A stretch of DNA of 64,000 bases from Mycolicibacter virginiensis. Lineage in GTDB: Bacteria > Actinomycetota > Actinomycetes > Mycobacteriales > Mycobacteriaceae. The position numbers and the translations under genes are program-made. Below the pieces are notes generated by a model. It did no database searches and had not been told where the DNA came from. It was given only the letters and a program-made list of their open reading frames with translations. The stretch covers positions 1,364,001 through 1,428,000 of the forward strand of contig NZ_CP092430.2 of the NCBI RefSeq assembly GCF_022374935.2. The letters are read 5' to 3'. Within the stretch, counting starts at the first letter, position 1. Each line of letters begins with the position of its first letter. Positions 33,659 to 41,688 of this stretch are shown here, piece by piece.

Positions 33659-34729
33659 ATGCCAACACAAGTCCCCGGTGGTCGAGTCATCGTCGGTGTC
33701 GACACCCATAAACACCTGCACGCCGCGGCGGTCCTCGATGAACGTGGCGCCCTATTGGCCACGGCCACCTTCGATGCGAACACCAGCGGATATCGCGCGT
33801 TGATCGACTGGGCCGGCACGTTCGGAACCGCATCGAGCTTCGGGATTGAAGGCACCGGCTCCTATGGCCGCGGCCTGGCCGCAGCGGTACGTCGCAGCGG
33901 CAGCGATGTGCTGGAGGTGATGCGACCCAACCGCCAAGACCGCCATCGCCGCGGCAAATCCGATCTGCTCGACGCCGAAAATGCCGCTCGCGCGGTGCTA
34001 GCCGGCCACACCGAGGCGATCCCCAAGACCGACGACGGCACGGTGGAGATGATCCGGCACATCAAAGTCGCCAAGAACGCCGCAGTCAAAGCCCGCACCA
34101 CGGCCATGCAGTCACTCAAGGCCGTGCTGATCACTGCACCGGCCGAGTTACGCGAAACCCTCCAACCCCTGCCCAACATGGCCCTGCTGCGCCGCTGCGC
34201 CAGCCTCCGGCCGGGCCCGACCACCTCGGTGACCGCAGCAGCCAAATACAGTCTGCGGGCCATCGCCCAACGCTGGCTGGCCCTCAACGACGAAGTCACC
34301 GAGCACGAAAAGCTACTGGGCACCCTCATTGAACAGATCGCCCCGCAGCTGACCGCCGCGGTCGGGATCGGCCCCGACAACGCCTCAGAGCTGCTGATGG
34401 CACTCGGTGACAACGCCGAACGTATCCGCAACGAAGCCGCCTTGGCCAAACTCTGCGGCACCTGCCCGATCCCGGCCTCCAGCGGCAAAACCCGCCGCTA
34501 CCGGCTCAACCGAGGCGGGCATCGCCGCGCCAACGCCGCACTGCACCGCATCGTCGTCGTCCGCATGAAATACCACGAACCCACCCGCGCCTACGTCGCC
34601 CGACGTATCACCGAAGGCAAAACCAAACCCGAAATCATGCGCTGCCTCAAGCGCCACCTCATCCGAGAAATCTGGACCCTCACCAAACACCTACGCCAAC
34701 AACCCACCACCCACCAAACCGCGGCTTGA
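33659..34729 (+). CDS. IS110-family transposase (DEDD/serine recombinase)
   Basis: A 356-residue transposase. The RuvC-like DEDD domain shows D15 in VGVDTHK, E64 in GIEGTGSYG, and D102 and D105 in KSDLLDAENAAR. The C-terminal Tnp domain has PIPASSGK (serines 274-275, the likely nucleophile region) and YRLNRGGHRRANAAL. The length is normal (usually 330-420) and the frame intact, so the element could be active. It differs from its neighbours in richer CCA/CAA codon use near the 3' end. The start ATG 33659 follows gaaagg at 33640-33645. The IS110 family is secure; I did not resolve the subgroup. Confidence 0.92.
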   Translation: MPTQVPGGRVIVGVDTHKHLHAAAVLDERGALLATATFDANTSGYRALIDWAGTFGTASSFGIEGTGSYGRGLAAAVRRSGSDVLEVMRPNRQDRHRRGKSDLLDAENAARAVLAGHTEAIPKTDDGTVEMIRHIKVAKNAAVKARTTAMQSLKAVLITAPAELRETLQPLPNMALLRRCASLRPGPTTSVTAAAKYSLRAIAQRWLALNDEVTEHEKLLGTLIEQIAPQLTAAVGIGPDNASELLMALGDNAERIRNEAALAKLCGTCPIPASSGKTRRYRLNRGGHRRANAALHRIVVVRMKYHEPTRAYVARRITEGKTKPEIMRCLKRHLIREIWTLTKHLRQQPTTHQTAA

Positions 34730-34803
34730 CGTCTATAGGAGCATCAGATCGCAGCGGGCTCATCTACGCACCCGCAGTTGTCGCTCAAAGGCGGGCAACT
34801 CTC

Positions 34804-35412
34804 CTATTCCTCTGAGCCGACCGGCGCCGGCCTGAGTCGCTCCGGCGCAACGACCACCGGTACCACGAACTGCGTCAGCATTTCCCGCTCGTCGTCGGCG
34901 TCGCGGCCCGGGAAGCTCAGCATCGACGTCACCACCCGCACCACCCATCGCGCGCGTTGGGCAACCGCGTCGTTGTCTTCGGTGTCCAATGCGGACAGGA
35001 ACGACGCGACCATCACGGTGATGACATCGGACTGGGCGGCCATCGCCGCACCGATCGGTGGCCCGGTCTCGGCGAACCATGACACCAGCGCCGGATTGCC
35101 GCGCACCAGTGCCAGCGATTCGGTGATCCCGGCGACCAGCCGATCCGCCGGGTCGTCGATGCCGGCCAGCCGTCGGGTCAACTCTTCATAAAGTGCATTG
35201 GCCCACCGGTGCACGTAGGCGGTGTGCAACGCGTCGCGGCTCTCGAAATACCGATACAGCGTGGCGCGGGAACAGCCTGCAGCGCGGGCAATCTCAGTCA
35301 TGCCCACCGATGAGGGGTCCTGTTCGGCGAACAGCTTCTCGGCCGCATCGAGAATCTTCTCGGCGGCCAGCTCACCGCGCTGATCGGACAGCCAGGCCCG
35401 CCCGGCCATCAT
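34804..35412 (-). CDS. TetR-family transcriptional regulator (Rv1255c-like)
   Basis: A 202-residue DNA-binding regulator. The helix-turn-helix spans about residues 13-55 (ILDAAEKLF...MTEIARAAGCSRATLYRYF), followed by a helical ligand-binding domain. The start ATG 35412 overlaps the cyp130 stop as ATGA, so regulator and P450 form one transcript and the regulator probably controls it. A longer ORF reaching 35469 lies inside cyp130. The same pair exists in M. tuberculosis (Rv1255c-Rv1256c). The ligand is unknown. The stop lies only three bases from the right palindrome arm at the IS boundary. Confidence 0.88.
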   Translation of the reverse strand: MMAGRAWLSDQRGELAAEKILDAAEKLFAEQDPSSVGMTEIARAAGCSRATLYRYFESRDALHTAYVHRWANALYEELTRRLAGIDDPADRLVAGITESLALVRGNPALVSWFAETGPPIGAAMAAQSDVITVMVASFLSALDTEDNDAVAQRARWVVRVVTSMLSFPGRDADDEREMLTQFVVPVVVAPERLRPAPVGSEE

Positions 35413-36629
35413 GATCCGACGGTGAAGGGAACCGACATCGGACGTCGCACGTAGCTGCCGCCGGCCCAAACGATCCCGGACTCGTCGATCGTGTAGTTCG
35501 GGCAGCGGGCCAGCAGTTCCTCTAACGCCACCCGCGCCTGCATCCGGGCCGCCTGGTTGCCGATGCAGTGGTGGGCGCCGTAGCTGAAGGCGAGGATCTG
35601 GTGCGGCTTGCGTTGCACGTTGAGTTCGGCGGCGTCCGGCCCGAACTGGCGTTCGTCGCGGTTGCCCGAGCCGTAGAGCAGCAACACCTTGCGGTCCGCC
35701 GGAATCGTGGTGTCGCCGATGGTGACGTCGCGGGTGGTGGTGCGGGCCAGCCCCTGAACGGGGGAGGTCAACCGCAGCATCTCCTCGACGGCGTCGCGGA
35801 TCAGCTCGGGTGAGTTCACCAGCAGCTGGCGCTGATCGGGGTGTCGCTGCAGCAATTGCACTGAGCCGCCGAGCATTCCAGTTGTCGTGTCGTTGCCGCC
35901 GGTCACCATGGTGAAGGTGAACGCGAGCACCGATAGCAGTCCCTTGATGTCGCCGTCGGCGCCCATTCCGGCTGCCACCAGGTGCGAGACCGTGTCGTCT
36001 TGCGGGTCGGTGCGGCGGCGTTCGATGAGGCCGCTGAAGTAGGCCATCATCTCGCCGATGGCGTCACCGGCCGAGGCCACGCCGTCTTCGCTGACGGTGG
36101 CCGCGACGACCGCCTCGGTCCAGCGATCGAATTGGCTGCGGTCCTCCTCGGGCACACCCAGGTAGTGCGCGACCACCATCGACGGCAGCGGCTTGAACAG
36201 CTCGGCGACGATGTCGCCGCCGCCGTTGGCCTGCAGCCGCTCGAGGCGCTCGACGACGAACTCGCGCACCTTGGGCTCGAGCAACTCGACCTGCCGCGGC
36301 ATGAAGCCACGTGCCACCAGCTTGCGAAACTCGGTGTGTACCGGCGGATCCTGCATCACCATCGGCGGGTTGTCGGCCAAGCCGATCATCTCCAGCTCGC
36401 CGTAGTTGACGGTCAGCCCTTGCGCGGAGGAGAACGTCTCGTGGTCGGCCGCGGCGGCCCAGATGTCGGCGTGCCGGGACAGCACGTAGTAGTCCTGATT
36501 CGGCGCGTTCTCCGGGACCACGTGGTGGACGGGGTCGTGGTCGCGCAGGGCGGCGTACATCGGCCAGGGATTGGGCCAGGTGTCGGCGTTGCAGAGTTCA
36601 AATTTCGGATGAGACAGCGTGGTCGTCAT
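35409..36629 (-). CDS. cyp130: Cytochrome P450 CYP130
   Basis: A 406-residue haem monooxygenase. The haem-binding loop FSYGAHHCIG places the cysteine ligand at C355. The I-helix motif is GGNDT (244-248), with glycine in place of the usual alanine, as reported for Mtb CYP130. The ExxR pair is E283/R286. The sequence ends in RPMSVPFTVGS. The natural substrate of CYP130 is not established. It heads a two-gene unit with the TetR gene. An inverted repeat just upstream of the start (36634-36666) is a candidate operator. No ferredoxin or reductase gene is adjacent. Confidence 0.9.
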   Translation of the reverse strand: MTTTLSHPKFELCNADTWPNPWPMYAALRDHDPVHHVVPENAPNQDYYVLSRHADIWAAAADHETFSSAQGLTVNYGELEMIGLADNPPMVMQDPPVHTEFRKLVARGFMPRQVELLEPKVREFVVERLERLQANGGGDIVAELFKPLPSMVVAHYLGVPEEDRSQFDRWTEAVVAATVSEDGVASAGDAIGEMMAYFSGLIERRRTDPQDDTVSHLVAAGMGADGDIKGLLSVLAFTFTMVTGGNDTTTGMLGGSVQLLQRHPDQRQLLVNSPELIRDAVEEMLRLTSPVQGLARTTTRDVTIGDTTIPADRKVLLLYGSGNRDERQFGPDAAELNVQRKPHQILAFSYGAHHCIGNQAARMQARVALEELLARCPNYTIDESGIVWAGGSYVRRPMSVPFTVGS

Positions 36630-36633
36630 GTCT

Positions 36634-36666
36634 CATTGATACGACAGTAGGACGGTGGTGTCAATG
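36634..36666 (-). promoter_or_regulatory. Inverted repeat upstream of cyp130, candidate TetR operator
   Basis: CATTGATAC (36634-36642) and GTGTCAATG (36658-36666) are complementary at 8 of 9 positions across a 15-base spacer. The repeat begins five bases upstream of the cyp130 start codon, so a protein bound there would block expression. The TetR product encoded in the same unit is the obvious candidate. The assignment rests only on position and symmetry. Confidence 0.4.
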
Positions 36667-36762
36667 GTCGAGTGGGAATTCCACGACGCGACGCGCCGGG
36701 GGAGCGTCGGCGGATTCACACTCGAAGCGGGCTAGTCGGAGCGGGTGTGCGGACAGGAGCGG

Positions 36763-38139
36763 CTAGATCCCCGAACCCGGGTTGAGGATGTTCAGCGGGT
36801 CGAGCGCGGCTTTGACCCGCTGGTTCAGTGCCATCACGTCGGGGCCGAGCTGCTCGGCCAGCCATGGCCGCTTCAACCGCCCCACGCCGTGCTCACCGGT
36901 GATGGTGCCGCCCAGCGCCAGTGCCAGATCCATGATTTCGCCGTAGGCGAGCTCGGCGCGTCGCACGTGGTCGGGATCGTTCGGGTCGTGCACGATCAAC
37001 GGGTGCGTATTGCCGTCACCGGCGTGCGCGATCACCGAGATCAGCAGTCGGCGTTCGGCGGCGATCTTCTCGATACCGGTGATCAGCTCCGCCAGCCGCG
37101 GCACCGGCACGCCGACGTCCTCCAGCAGCAGCGGGCCCTGCGCCTCGACCGCTGGGATGCAGAATCGCCGGGCCGCGACGAAGCCCTCGGCTTCGACCGG
37201 GTCGTCGGTGGAGAACACCTCCTTGGCGTGGTGCTCGGTGAACACCTGGGCCATCAGCTCGACATCCTCGGCGCCCGCGTGGCCGCGCTCATCGGAGGCC
37301 GCCACCAGCATGGCCGCCGCCTCGCGGTCCAGGCCCATGCGCAGTTGGTCCTCGACGGCGTTGATCGCCGCCGCGTCCATGAACTCCAGCATCGACGGGC
37401 GCAGCCGTCCCGACACGTCGAGCACCGCTTCGGCCGCGGCGGTTACCGAGTCGAAAGTGGCTACCACCACAGCCGATTTCGGCTGAGCCGGCAAGAGTCG
37501 CAGGGTCACCTCGGTGACCACCCCGAGGGTGCCCTCGCTGCCGACGAACAGCTTGGTCAGCGAGAGCCCGGCGACGTCCTTGAGGCGGGGCCCACCCAGG
37601 CGCACCGCGGTGCCGTCGGCCAGCACCACCTGCAGGCCCAGCACATAGTCGGTGGTCACGCCGTACTTGACGCAGCACAGGCCGCCGGCGTTGGTGGCGA
37701 TGTTGCCGCCGATGCTGCAGATCTCGAACGACGACGGGTCCGGCGGATACCACAGTCCGTAGGCGGCGACGGCCTTCTTCACCTCGGCGTTGAACAGGCC
37801 GGGCTGGCACACCGCGGTGCGGGTGACGGGGTCGACGGTGATGTCGCGCATCTTCTCGGTGCACAGCACAATGCCGCCGTCGATCGCGGTGGCGCCGCCC
37901 GACAGGCCAGTGCCCGCGCCGCGAGTCACCACCGGTACCCGATGGGCGGTGGCCCACCGCATCACCGTCTGCACCTCTTCGGTGCGCAGCGGGCGCACCA
38001 CCGCCAGGGGCTGGCCCGCTAACGGGTCCAGTGCGTTGTCCTGCCGGTAGCCCGCGGTGATCGTCGGATCGGTGACCACCATGCCCTCGGGGAGATCGGT
38101 TATGAGCTGGGTCAGTGCGTCGGCGTTCACGCAGGTCAT
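36763..38139 (-). CDS. FAD-linked oxidase, GlcD/D-lactate dehydrogenase type (Rv1257c-like)
   Basis: A 458-residue flavoprotein of the VAO/PCMH family. The FAD-binding half covers residues about 35-215: VVTRGAGTGLSGGA binds the pyrophosphate, and SIGGNIATNAGG is a second signature. The C-terminal half is the FAD-oxidase cap (ITGEHGVGRLKRPWL near the end). Relatives oxidise D-2-hydroxy acids such as glycolate or D-lactate; which one is not visible. No iron-sulfur GlcE/F partner is nearby. Equivalent to Rv1257c. It lies 67 bases downstream of the deaminase-like gene on the same strand. Confidence 0.88.
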   Translation of the reverse strand: MTCVNADALTQLITDLPEGMVVTDPTITAGYRQDNALDPLAGQPLAVVRPLRTEEVQTVMRWATAHRVPVVTRGAGTGLSGGATAIDGGIVLCTEKMRDITVDPVTRTAVCQPGLFNAEVKKAVAAYGLWYPPDPSSFEICSIGGNIATNAGGLCCVKYGVTTDYVLGLQVVLADGTAVRLGGPRLKDVAGLSLTKLFVGSEGTLGVVTEVTLRLLPAQPKSAVVVATFDSVTAAAEAVLDVSGRLRPSMLEFMDAAAINAVEDQLRMGLDREAAAMLVAASDERGHAGAEDVELMAQVFTEHHAKEVFSTDDPVEAEGFVAARRFCIPAVEAQGPLLLEDVGVPVPRLAELITGIEKIAAERRLLISVIAHAGDGNTHPLIVHDPNDPDHVRRAELAYGEIMDLALALGGTITGEHGVGRLKRPWLAEQLGPDVMALNQRVKAALDPLNILNPGSGI

Positions 38140-38205
38140 CCTAGGAGGTGAAGTGAGTGTTTAGCGGCGTTGAGGCGCGCTGACCCGTTGGCGATGCGCG
38201 CTGCT

Positions 38206-39405
38206 TCAGGCGCAGGTTCCGGCGACGACGCGCCCGTCGTGCAACACCCACCGGCGCTCGGGATGGGCGGCGACCGCCTCGGCCACCCCGGCGGCCTCCA
38301 CGACGACCAGGTCGGCGCGACACCCTGGCTGCAGGCCGTAGCCATCGAGTCCGAGTACGGCTGCTGCCGAGTCGGTGATCAGTGAGGCGGCATAGCCGAG
38401 CTCATCGTCGGTCATCAGGGAGCCCTCCAAGCCGATGATGGTGGCGCGCTCCAGCATGTCGCCGGTGCCGTAGGGCCACCAGGCGTCTCGGATGTTGTCC
38501 GAACCGGCGAATACCCGCACCCCGTGGTCGCGTAACCGCAACACCGGCGGCATGGTGCCGGCCGGACCGTTGGTCAGGATTGCCACACCGGCGGCGGCCA
38601 GTGCTGTTGCGGTGCGGTCGACTTCGTCGCCGTCGACCTGACCGAGCGCGTAGGCGTGGCTGACCGTGACCTTGCCACCGAGCCCGAGTGCGCGGGTGCG
38701 TTCGGCGATGGCGCGCAGCTGCCCGGTGCCGAGCGTGCCCGGATCGTGCAGGTGGATGTCGATGCCGGCGCCGTGCCGGTCGGCCAGACCGAAGACGACG
38801 TCCAGCTGGCCGTCGACATCGCCGTCGAAGCCGGCCGGGTCCAGCCCGCCGATCACCTCAGCGCCCTCGGCCAGCGCGGCGTCCAGCAAAGCGGCCACTC
38901 CCGGTGCGGTGACCACGCCGCTCTGCGGAAAGGCGACCAGCTGGATCGAGATTCGATCACGCAGGGTCGCACGGACTTCCAGCAGGGCGTGCAGTCCGGT
39001 CAACCCTGCCTCGAGATCGATGTCGACATGGGAGCGGACATGGCCGGTGCCGAGCGAGACCATCCGGTTGGCCAACGCCGTCGCCCGTTCGGTGGCCGGT
39101 ACCACGATCTGGGAACGCAGCGCTTTCTCGCGTCCGATCCGCTCCCGCAGCGACCCCGCGGGCCGGTGCGGTTGCCATGGCGCGCCCAAGAATGTCTTGT
39201 CGAGGTGACAGTGGCCGTCGACGAATGCGGGCAGCAGCAGCGCACCGCCGCAGTCGAGGGCATTCTCTCCTGGCACCGGCGACTCGCTCTGGTGCGGATC
39301 GATCGCCGCGATCCGTCCGCCACGCAGCGTTACATCCACTCGGCGGCCGTCGGGCAGCAACGCATCGACCAGCCGTTCCGGGCCGGATCCGGATGGCGCA
39401 GTCAT
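38206..39405 (-). CDS. Cytosine-deaminase-like amidohydrolase
   Basis: A roughly 399-residue zinc-dependent TIM-barrel hydrolase. H65 and H67 in FVDGHCHLDK are the metal pair. Further ligands appear in IHLHDPG, VSHAYALG and AGSDNIRDAWWPYGTGDM; the last motif is typical of cytosine deaminases and related N-isopropylammelide or nucleobase hydrolases. The start is ATG 39405 (MTAPSG), with an ATG three codons upstream as an alternative. It is divergent from a LysR regulator, which is itself followed by a second deaminase, so a shared nucleobase-use pathway is likely but inferred. I do not recall this gene in the Mtb locus. Confidence 0.78.
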   Translation of the reverse strand: MTAPSGSGPERLVDALLPDGRRVDVTLRGGRIAAIDPHQSESPVPGENALDCGGALLLPAFVDGHCHLDKTFLGAPWQPHRPAGSLRERIGREKALRSQIVVPATERATALANRMVSLGTGHVRSHVDIDLEAGLTGLHALLEVRATLRDRISIQLVAFPQSGVVTAPGVAALLDAALAEGAEVIGGLDPAGFDGDVDGQLDVVFGLADRHGAGIDIHLHDPGTLGTGQLRAIAERTRALGLGGKVTVSHAYALGQVDGDEVDRTATALAAAGVAILTNGPAGTMPPVLRLRDHGVRVFAGSDNIRDAWWPYGTGDMLERATIIGLEGSLMTDDELGYAASLITDSAAAVLGLDGYGLQPGCRADLVVVEAAGVAEAVAAHPERRWVLHDGRVVAGTCA

Positions 39406-39470
39406 GCGGTCCACCCTGCCTGACCACGCGCAATAGTGTCCAAGACGTAATTCCCATGACCTCGATTGGC

Positions 39471-39488
39471 AACGCCTATAGTCAGTCG
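39471..39488 (+). promoter_or_regulatory. Divergent promoter region with CTATAG motif
   Basis: The 83 bases between the divergent amidohydrolase and LysR starts contain GCCTATAGTC, with CTATAG at 39476-39481, only eight bases before the LysR ATG. The same hexamer recurs at 40415-40420 before the downstream deaminase gene. LysR regulators usually bind such divergent regions. There is no stronger evidence. Confidence 0.3.
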
Positions 39489-40379
39489 ATGGAGCTGCGT
39501 CACATCCGGTATCTCCTCGCGGTGGCCGAGCATGGGAATTTCACCCGCGCGGCCGAGTCGCTGCACATCTCCCAGCCGACGCTGTCGCAGCAGATCAAGC
39601 AGCTCGAGCGCGCATTGACAGTGGAGCTGCTGGATCGCTCGGGGCGCACGGTACGGCTGACCGACGCCGGCGAGGCGTATGCGGAGCACGCTCGGCTGGC
39701 GCTGCGGGATCTCGATGCTGGCGAACGTGCGGTTCATGACGTTCAGGACCTGTCGCGCGGGCATCTGCGGGTGGCGATGACGCCGACATTCACGGCCTAC
39801 CTGATCGGGCCGCTGGTGCACCGGTTTCACACCGCGCATCCGGGCATCACCCTCTCGGTCCGGGAGGACACCCAAGATCGCATCGAGGCCGACCTGCTCG
39901 CCGACCGTCTGGACCTGGGGATCGCCTTCGCGGGCCCGCATGCCGACGGGATCGATCACACCGCGCTGTTCACCGAGACTCTGACGCTGGTGGTCGGCTC
40001 GGGCCACCCCTTTGCAGCGAGAGCGACACCGCTGCCGGTCGCCCTGCTGGCCCGCGAACCGCTTTGCCTGCTCAACACCGGTTTTGCCACCCGGTTACAG
40101 ATCGACGCCTACTTCTCCGAACAGGGCGTCGCACCCCGGATCGTGGTCGAAGCGGATTCAATCAGCGCGCTGTTGGCCTCGGTACGGGGCGGTGCACTGG
40201 CCACGGTGCTGCCCGACGCGATCACCCGTGAGCGTCGCTACGTGCAATCGGTTCCGCTCGTCCCGCCGTTGCCTACCCGAACCGTTGTGGCGCTGGTGCG
40301 CGCCGCGGCCTACCGCTCGGCGGCCGCGCAGGCATTCACCCGCATGCTCGAGGAAATCGCCCACCAGGTCGATTGGTGA
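39489..40379 (+). CDS. LysR-family transcriptional regulator (CynR-like)
   Basis: A 296-residue regulator. The winged helix-turn-helix is at residues 1-60 (MELRHIRYLLAVAEHGNFTR, then SQPTLSQQIKQLE), followed by a periplasmic-binding-protein-like effector domain (about 90-290). The N-terminus closely resembles CynR-type LysR proteins. The start is ATG 39489; a 104-codon in-frame extension overlaps the divergent gene and is rejected. It stands between two deaminase genes, one divergent and one downstream by 69 bases, so it probably controls both. The effector is unknown. Confidence 0.85.
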   Translation: MELRHIRYLLAVAEHGNFTRAAESLHISQPTLSQQIKQLERALTVELLDRSGRTVRLTDAGEAYAEHARLALRDLDAGERAVHDVQDLSRGHLRVAMTPTFTAYLIGPLVHRFHTAHPGITLSVREDTQDRIEADLLADRLDLGIAFAGPHADGIDHTALFTETLTLVVGSGHPFAARATPLPVALLAREPLCLLNTGFATRLQIDAYFSEQGVAPRIVVEADSISALLASVRGGALATVLPDAITRERRYVQSVPLVPPLPTRTVVALVRAAAYRSAAAQAFTRMLEEIAHQVDW

Positions 40380-40397
40380 CACCTATCGCGTTCATCG

Positions 40398-40420
40398 AAT
40401 ACAAGTATTGGACTCTATAG
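40398..40420 (+). promoter_or_regulatory. Palindrome upstream of guanine-deaminase-like gene
   Basis: AATAC-AA-GTATT (40398-40409) is a perfect-arm palindrome, followed by CTATAG at 40415-40420. Both lie in the 69-base gap between the LysR gene and the deaminase gene. The AT-rich dyad fits a LysR-type binding site; no functional evidence is visible. Confidence 0.4.
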
Positions 40421-40448
40421 CGGGAGCCGCGGCAGCCTGGGAGCTGAC

Positions 40449-40952
40449 ATGGACTTCGCGCAACACACCATTGAGCTTGCCCGCCGTAACGTCGAGGAGG
40501 GCGGGCGCCCATTCGCCACCGTCATCGTCAAGGACGGCGCGATTCTGGCCGAAAGCGCGAATCGGGTCGCCCAGACCAACGACCCCACCGCGCACGCGGA
40601 GATTCTCGCCATTCGGCAGGCCTGCACGGCGCTGGGTACCGAGCACCTGACCGGCGCCACCATCTACGTCCTAGCGTCGCCGTGTCCGATGTGTCTGGGT
40701 GCGCTGTACTACTGCTCACCGGACGAGGTCGTCTTCTTGACCACCCGCGAGACCTATGAGCCGTACTACGTCGACGACCGAAAGTACTTCGAACTCAACA
40801 CCTTCTACGACGAGTTCGCCAAGCCCTGGGATCAGCGGCGGCTGCCCATGCGGTACGACGCACGCGACGACGCGGTCGACGTCTACCGCCTTTGGCAGCG
40901 GCGGAACGGGCGAACGCTGTCACGCGCCGGGGTGTCCAACACTCGAAAATAG
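40449..40952 (+). CDS. Nucleoside/guanine deaminase (CMP/dCMP deaminase fold)
   Basis: A 167-residue zinc deaminase. H49 and E51 in HAE, and C79 and C82 in SPCPMC, form the catalytic site. The YYVDD...FYDEFAKPW segment resembles guanine-deaminase-type members more than tRNA adenosine deaminase TadA. It probably converts guanine to xanthine or a related nucleobase. The start ATG 40449 lacks a strong ribosome site (gggagctgac). It lies downstream of the LysR gene and may be regulated by it. The 189 bases after its stop are less GC-rich than the surroundings and carry no gene. Confidence 0.8.
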   Translation: MDFAQHTIELARRNVEEGGRPFATVIVKDGAILAESANRVAQTNDPTAHAEILAIRQACTALGTEHLTGATIYVLASPCPMCLGALYYCSPDEVVFLTTRETYEPYYVDDRKYFELNTFYDEFAKPWDQRRLPMRYDARDDAVDVYRLWQRRNGRTLSRAGVSNTRK

Positions 40953-41141
40953 CTCCGTAAACTAGTTGCTGTAACAATGATAATCGTCGAGATGGACGTG
41001 GAATGATCGCCGTCACCATCGGGCGTTCTCTGGCGAAAATACCCATATAAGCTGCGTAATTATTTCAGATTCCGACACCGGGAGCTCGTGCCATCGCCTG
41101 GTGCACTAGTTATTAGATCAATCATAGAGGGACGGGTTGTT

Positions 41142-41621
41142 GTGACGGACGAGATCCGATGGCTGAACGAGACCGAGCAGCGGATGTGGCGCGGGCTTCT
41201 GGACAGCACTCGGCTGCTGCTGCGGGAACTCGATTTTCAGCTGTTCGCCGACGGAGGGATCACCTTCGCCGATTTTGAGGTATTGGTGCTGTTGTCCGAA
41301 GCGCGGCGACGCCGATTGCGGATGGGTGAGATCACCGAGGCGGCGGTAACGACCCGTGGCGGGACCGCCGGGGCGGTGAGCCGATTGGCCAGGGCGGGCT
41401 GGCTGCGCCGCGTCGGATGCGAGGAGGACAAGCGCGGATTGTTCGCAGAGCTGACCGACTCAGGGCTGGCGAAATTGGAGTCGGTATCGGGCGGGCACGC
41501 TGACACGTTGCGACGCAACCTTTTCGACCTGCTGAGTGCGCGTGACGTGGACCTGTTCACGCACGCGTACGCACAAATCCGCGCCAACTTGTTGGAGAGC
41601 TCCGATCCGCGTTCCGGCTGA
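41142..41621 (+). CDS. MarR-family transcriptional regulator
   Basis: A 159-residue winged-helix regulator. The core runs from [15 protein letters not shown] to [28 protein letters not shown], with the wing at [20 protein letters not shown]. The start is GTG 41142, preceded by agagggacggg (41126-41136); the upstream in-frame ATG 41088 lacks a site. It resembles the three MarR proteins at 57.8-60.2 kb in layout, but lacks their shared C-terminus. The upstream 40953-41141 stretch is AT-rich for this genome (gtaattatttcag), suggesting a recently gained promoter region. Targets unknown. Confidence 0.8.
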   Translation: MTDEIRWLNETEQRMWRGLLDSTRLLLRELDFQLFADGGITFADFEVLVLLSEARRRRLRMGEITEAAVTTRGGTAGAVSRLARAGWLRRVGCEEDKRGLFAELTDSGLAKLESVSGGHADTLRRNLFDLLSARDVDLFTHAYAQIRANLLESSDPRSG

Positions 41622-41688
41622 CCCGACTCCGCACGCCCGCGCCGTGCCGGACTGGGCATCGATTCGCCGGAGCGTGCACAGTAGACCA

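Larger units (their letters stand above)
33410..34800 (+). mobile_element. IS110-family insertion element within a palindrome; exact ends unresolved
   Basis: The segment holds one IS110-type transposase gene plus about 228 non-coding bases on its 5' side and about 50 on its 3' side. It is bounded by a perfect inverted repeat of 21 bases (33410-33430 and 34780-34800; core GTTGCCCGCCTTTGAGCGAC). The same arms occur at 7819 and 52201 without a transposase, so I read them as chromosomal and not as element ends. The octamer ATAGGAGC occurs at both 33566-33573 and 34735-34742, on either side of the gene, and may mark recombination-related ends. No target duplication is evident, as expected for IS110. 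It interrupts the convergent gap between the Rv1254- and Rv1255c-like genes. Confidence 0.7.

Noticed and set aside
33410..34800. Inverted 21-base arms as terminal repeats of the IS
   Set aside because: Not fully excluded, but the same arms occur at two sites without a transposase, and IS110-group elements usually lack long terminal inverted repeats.
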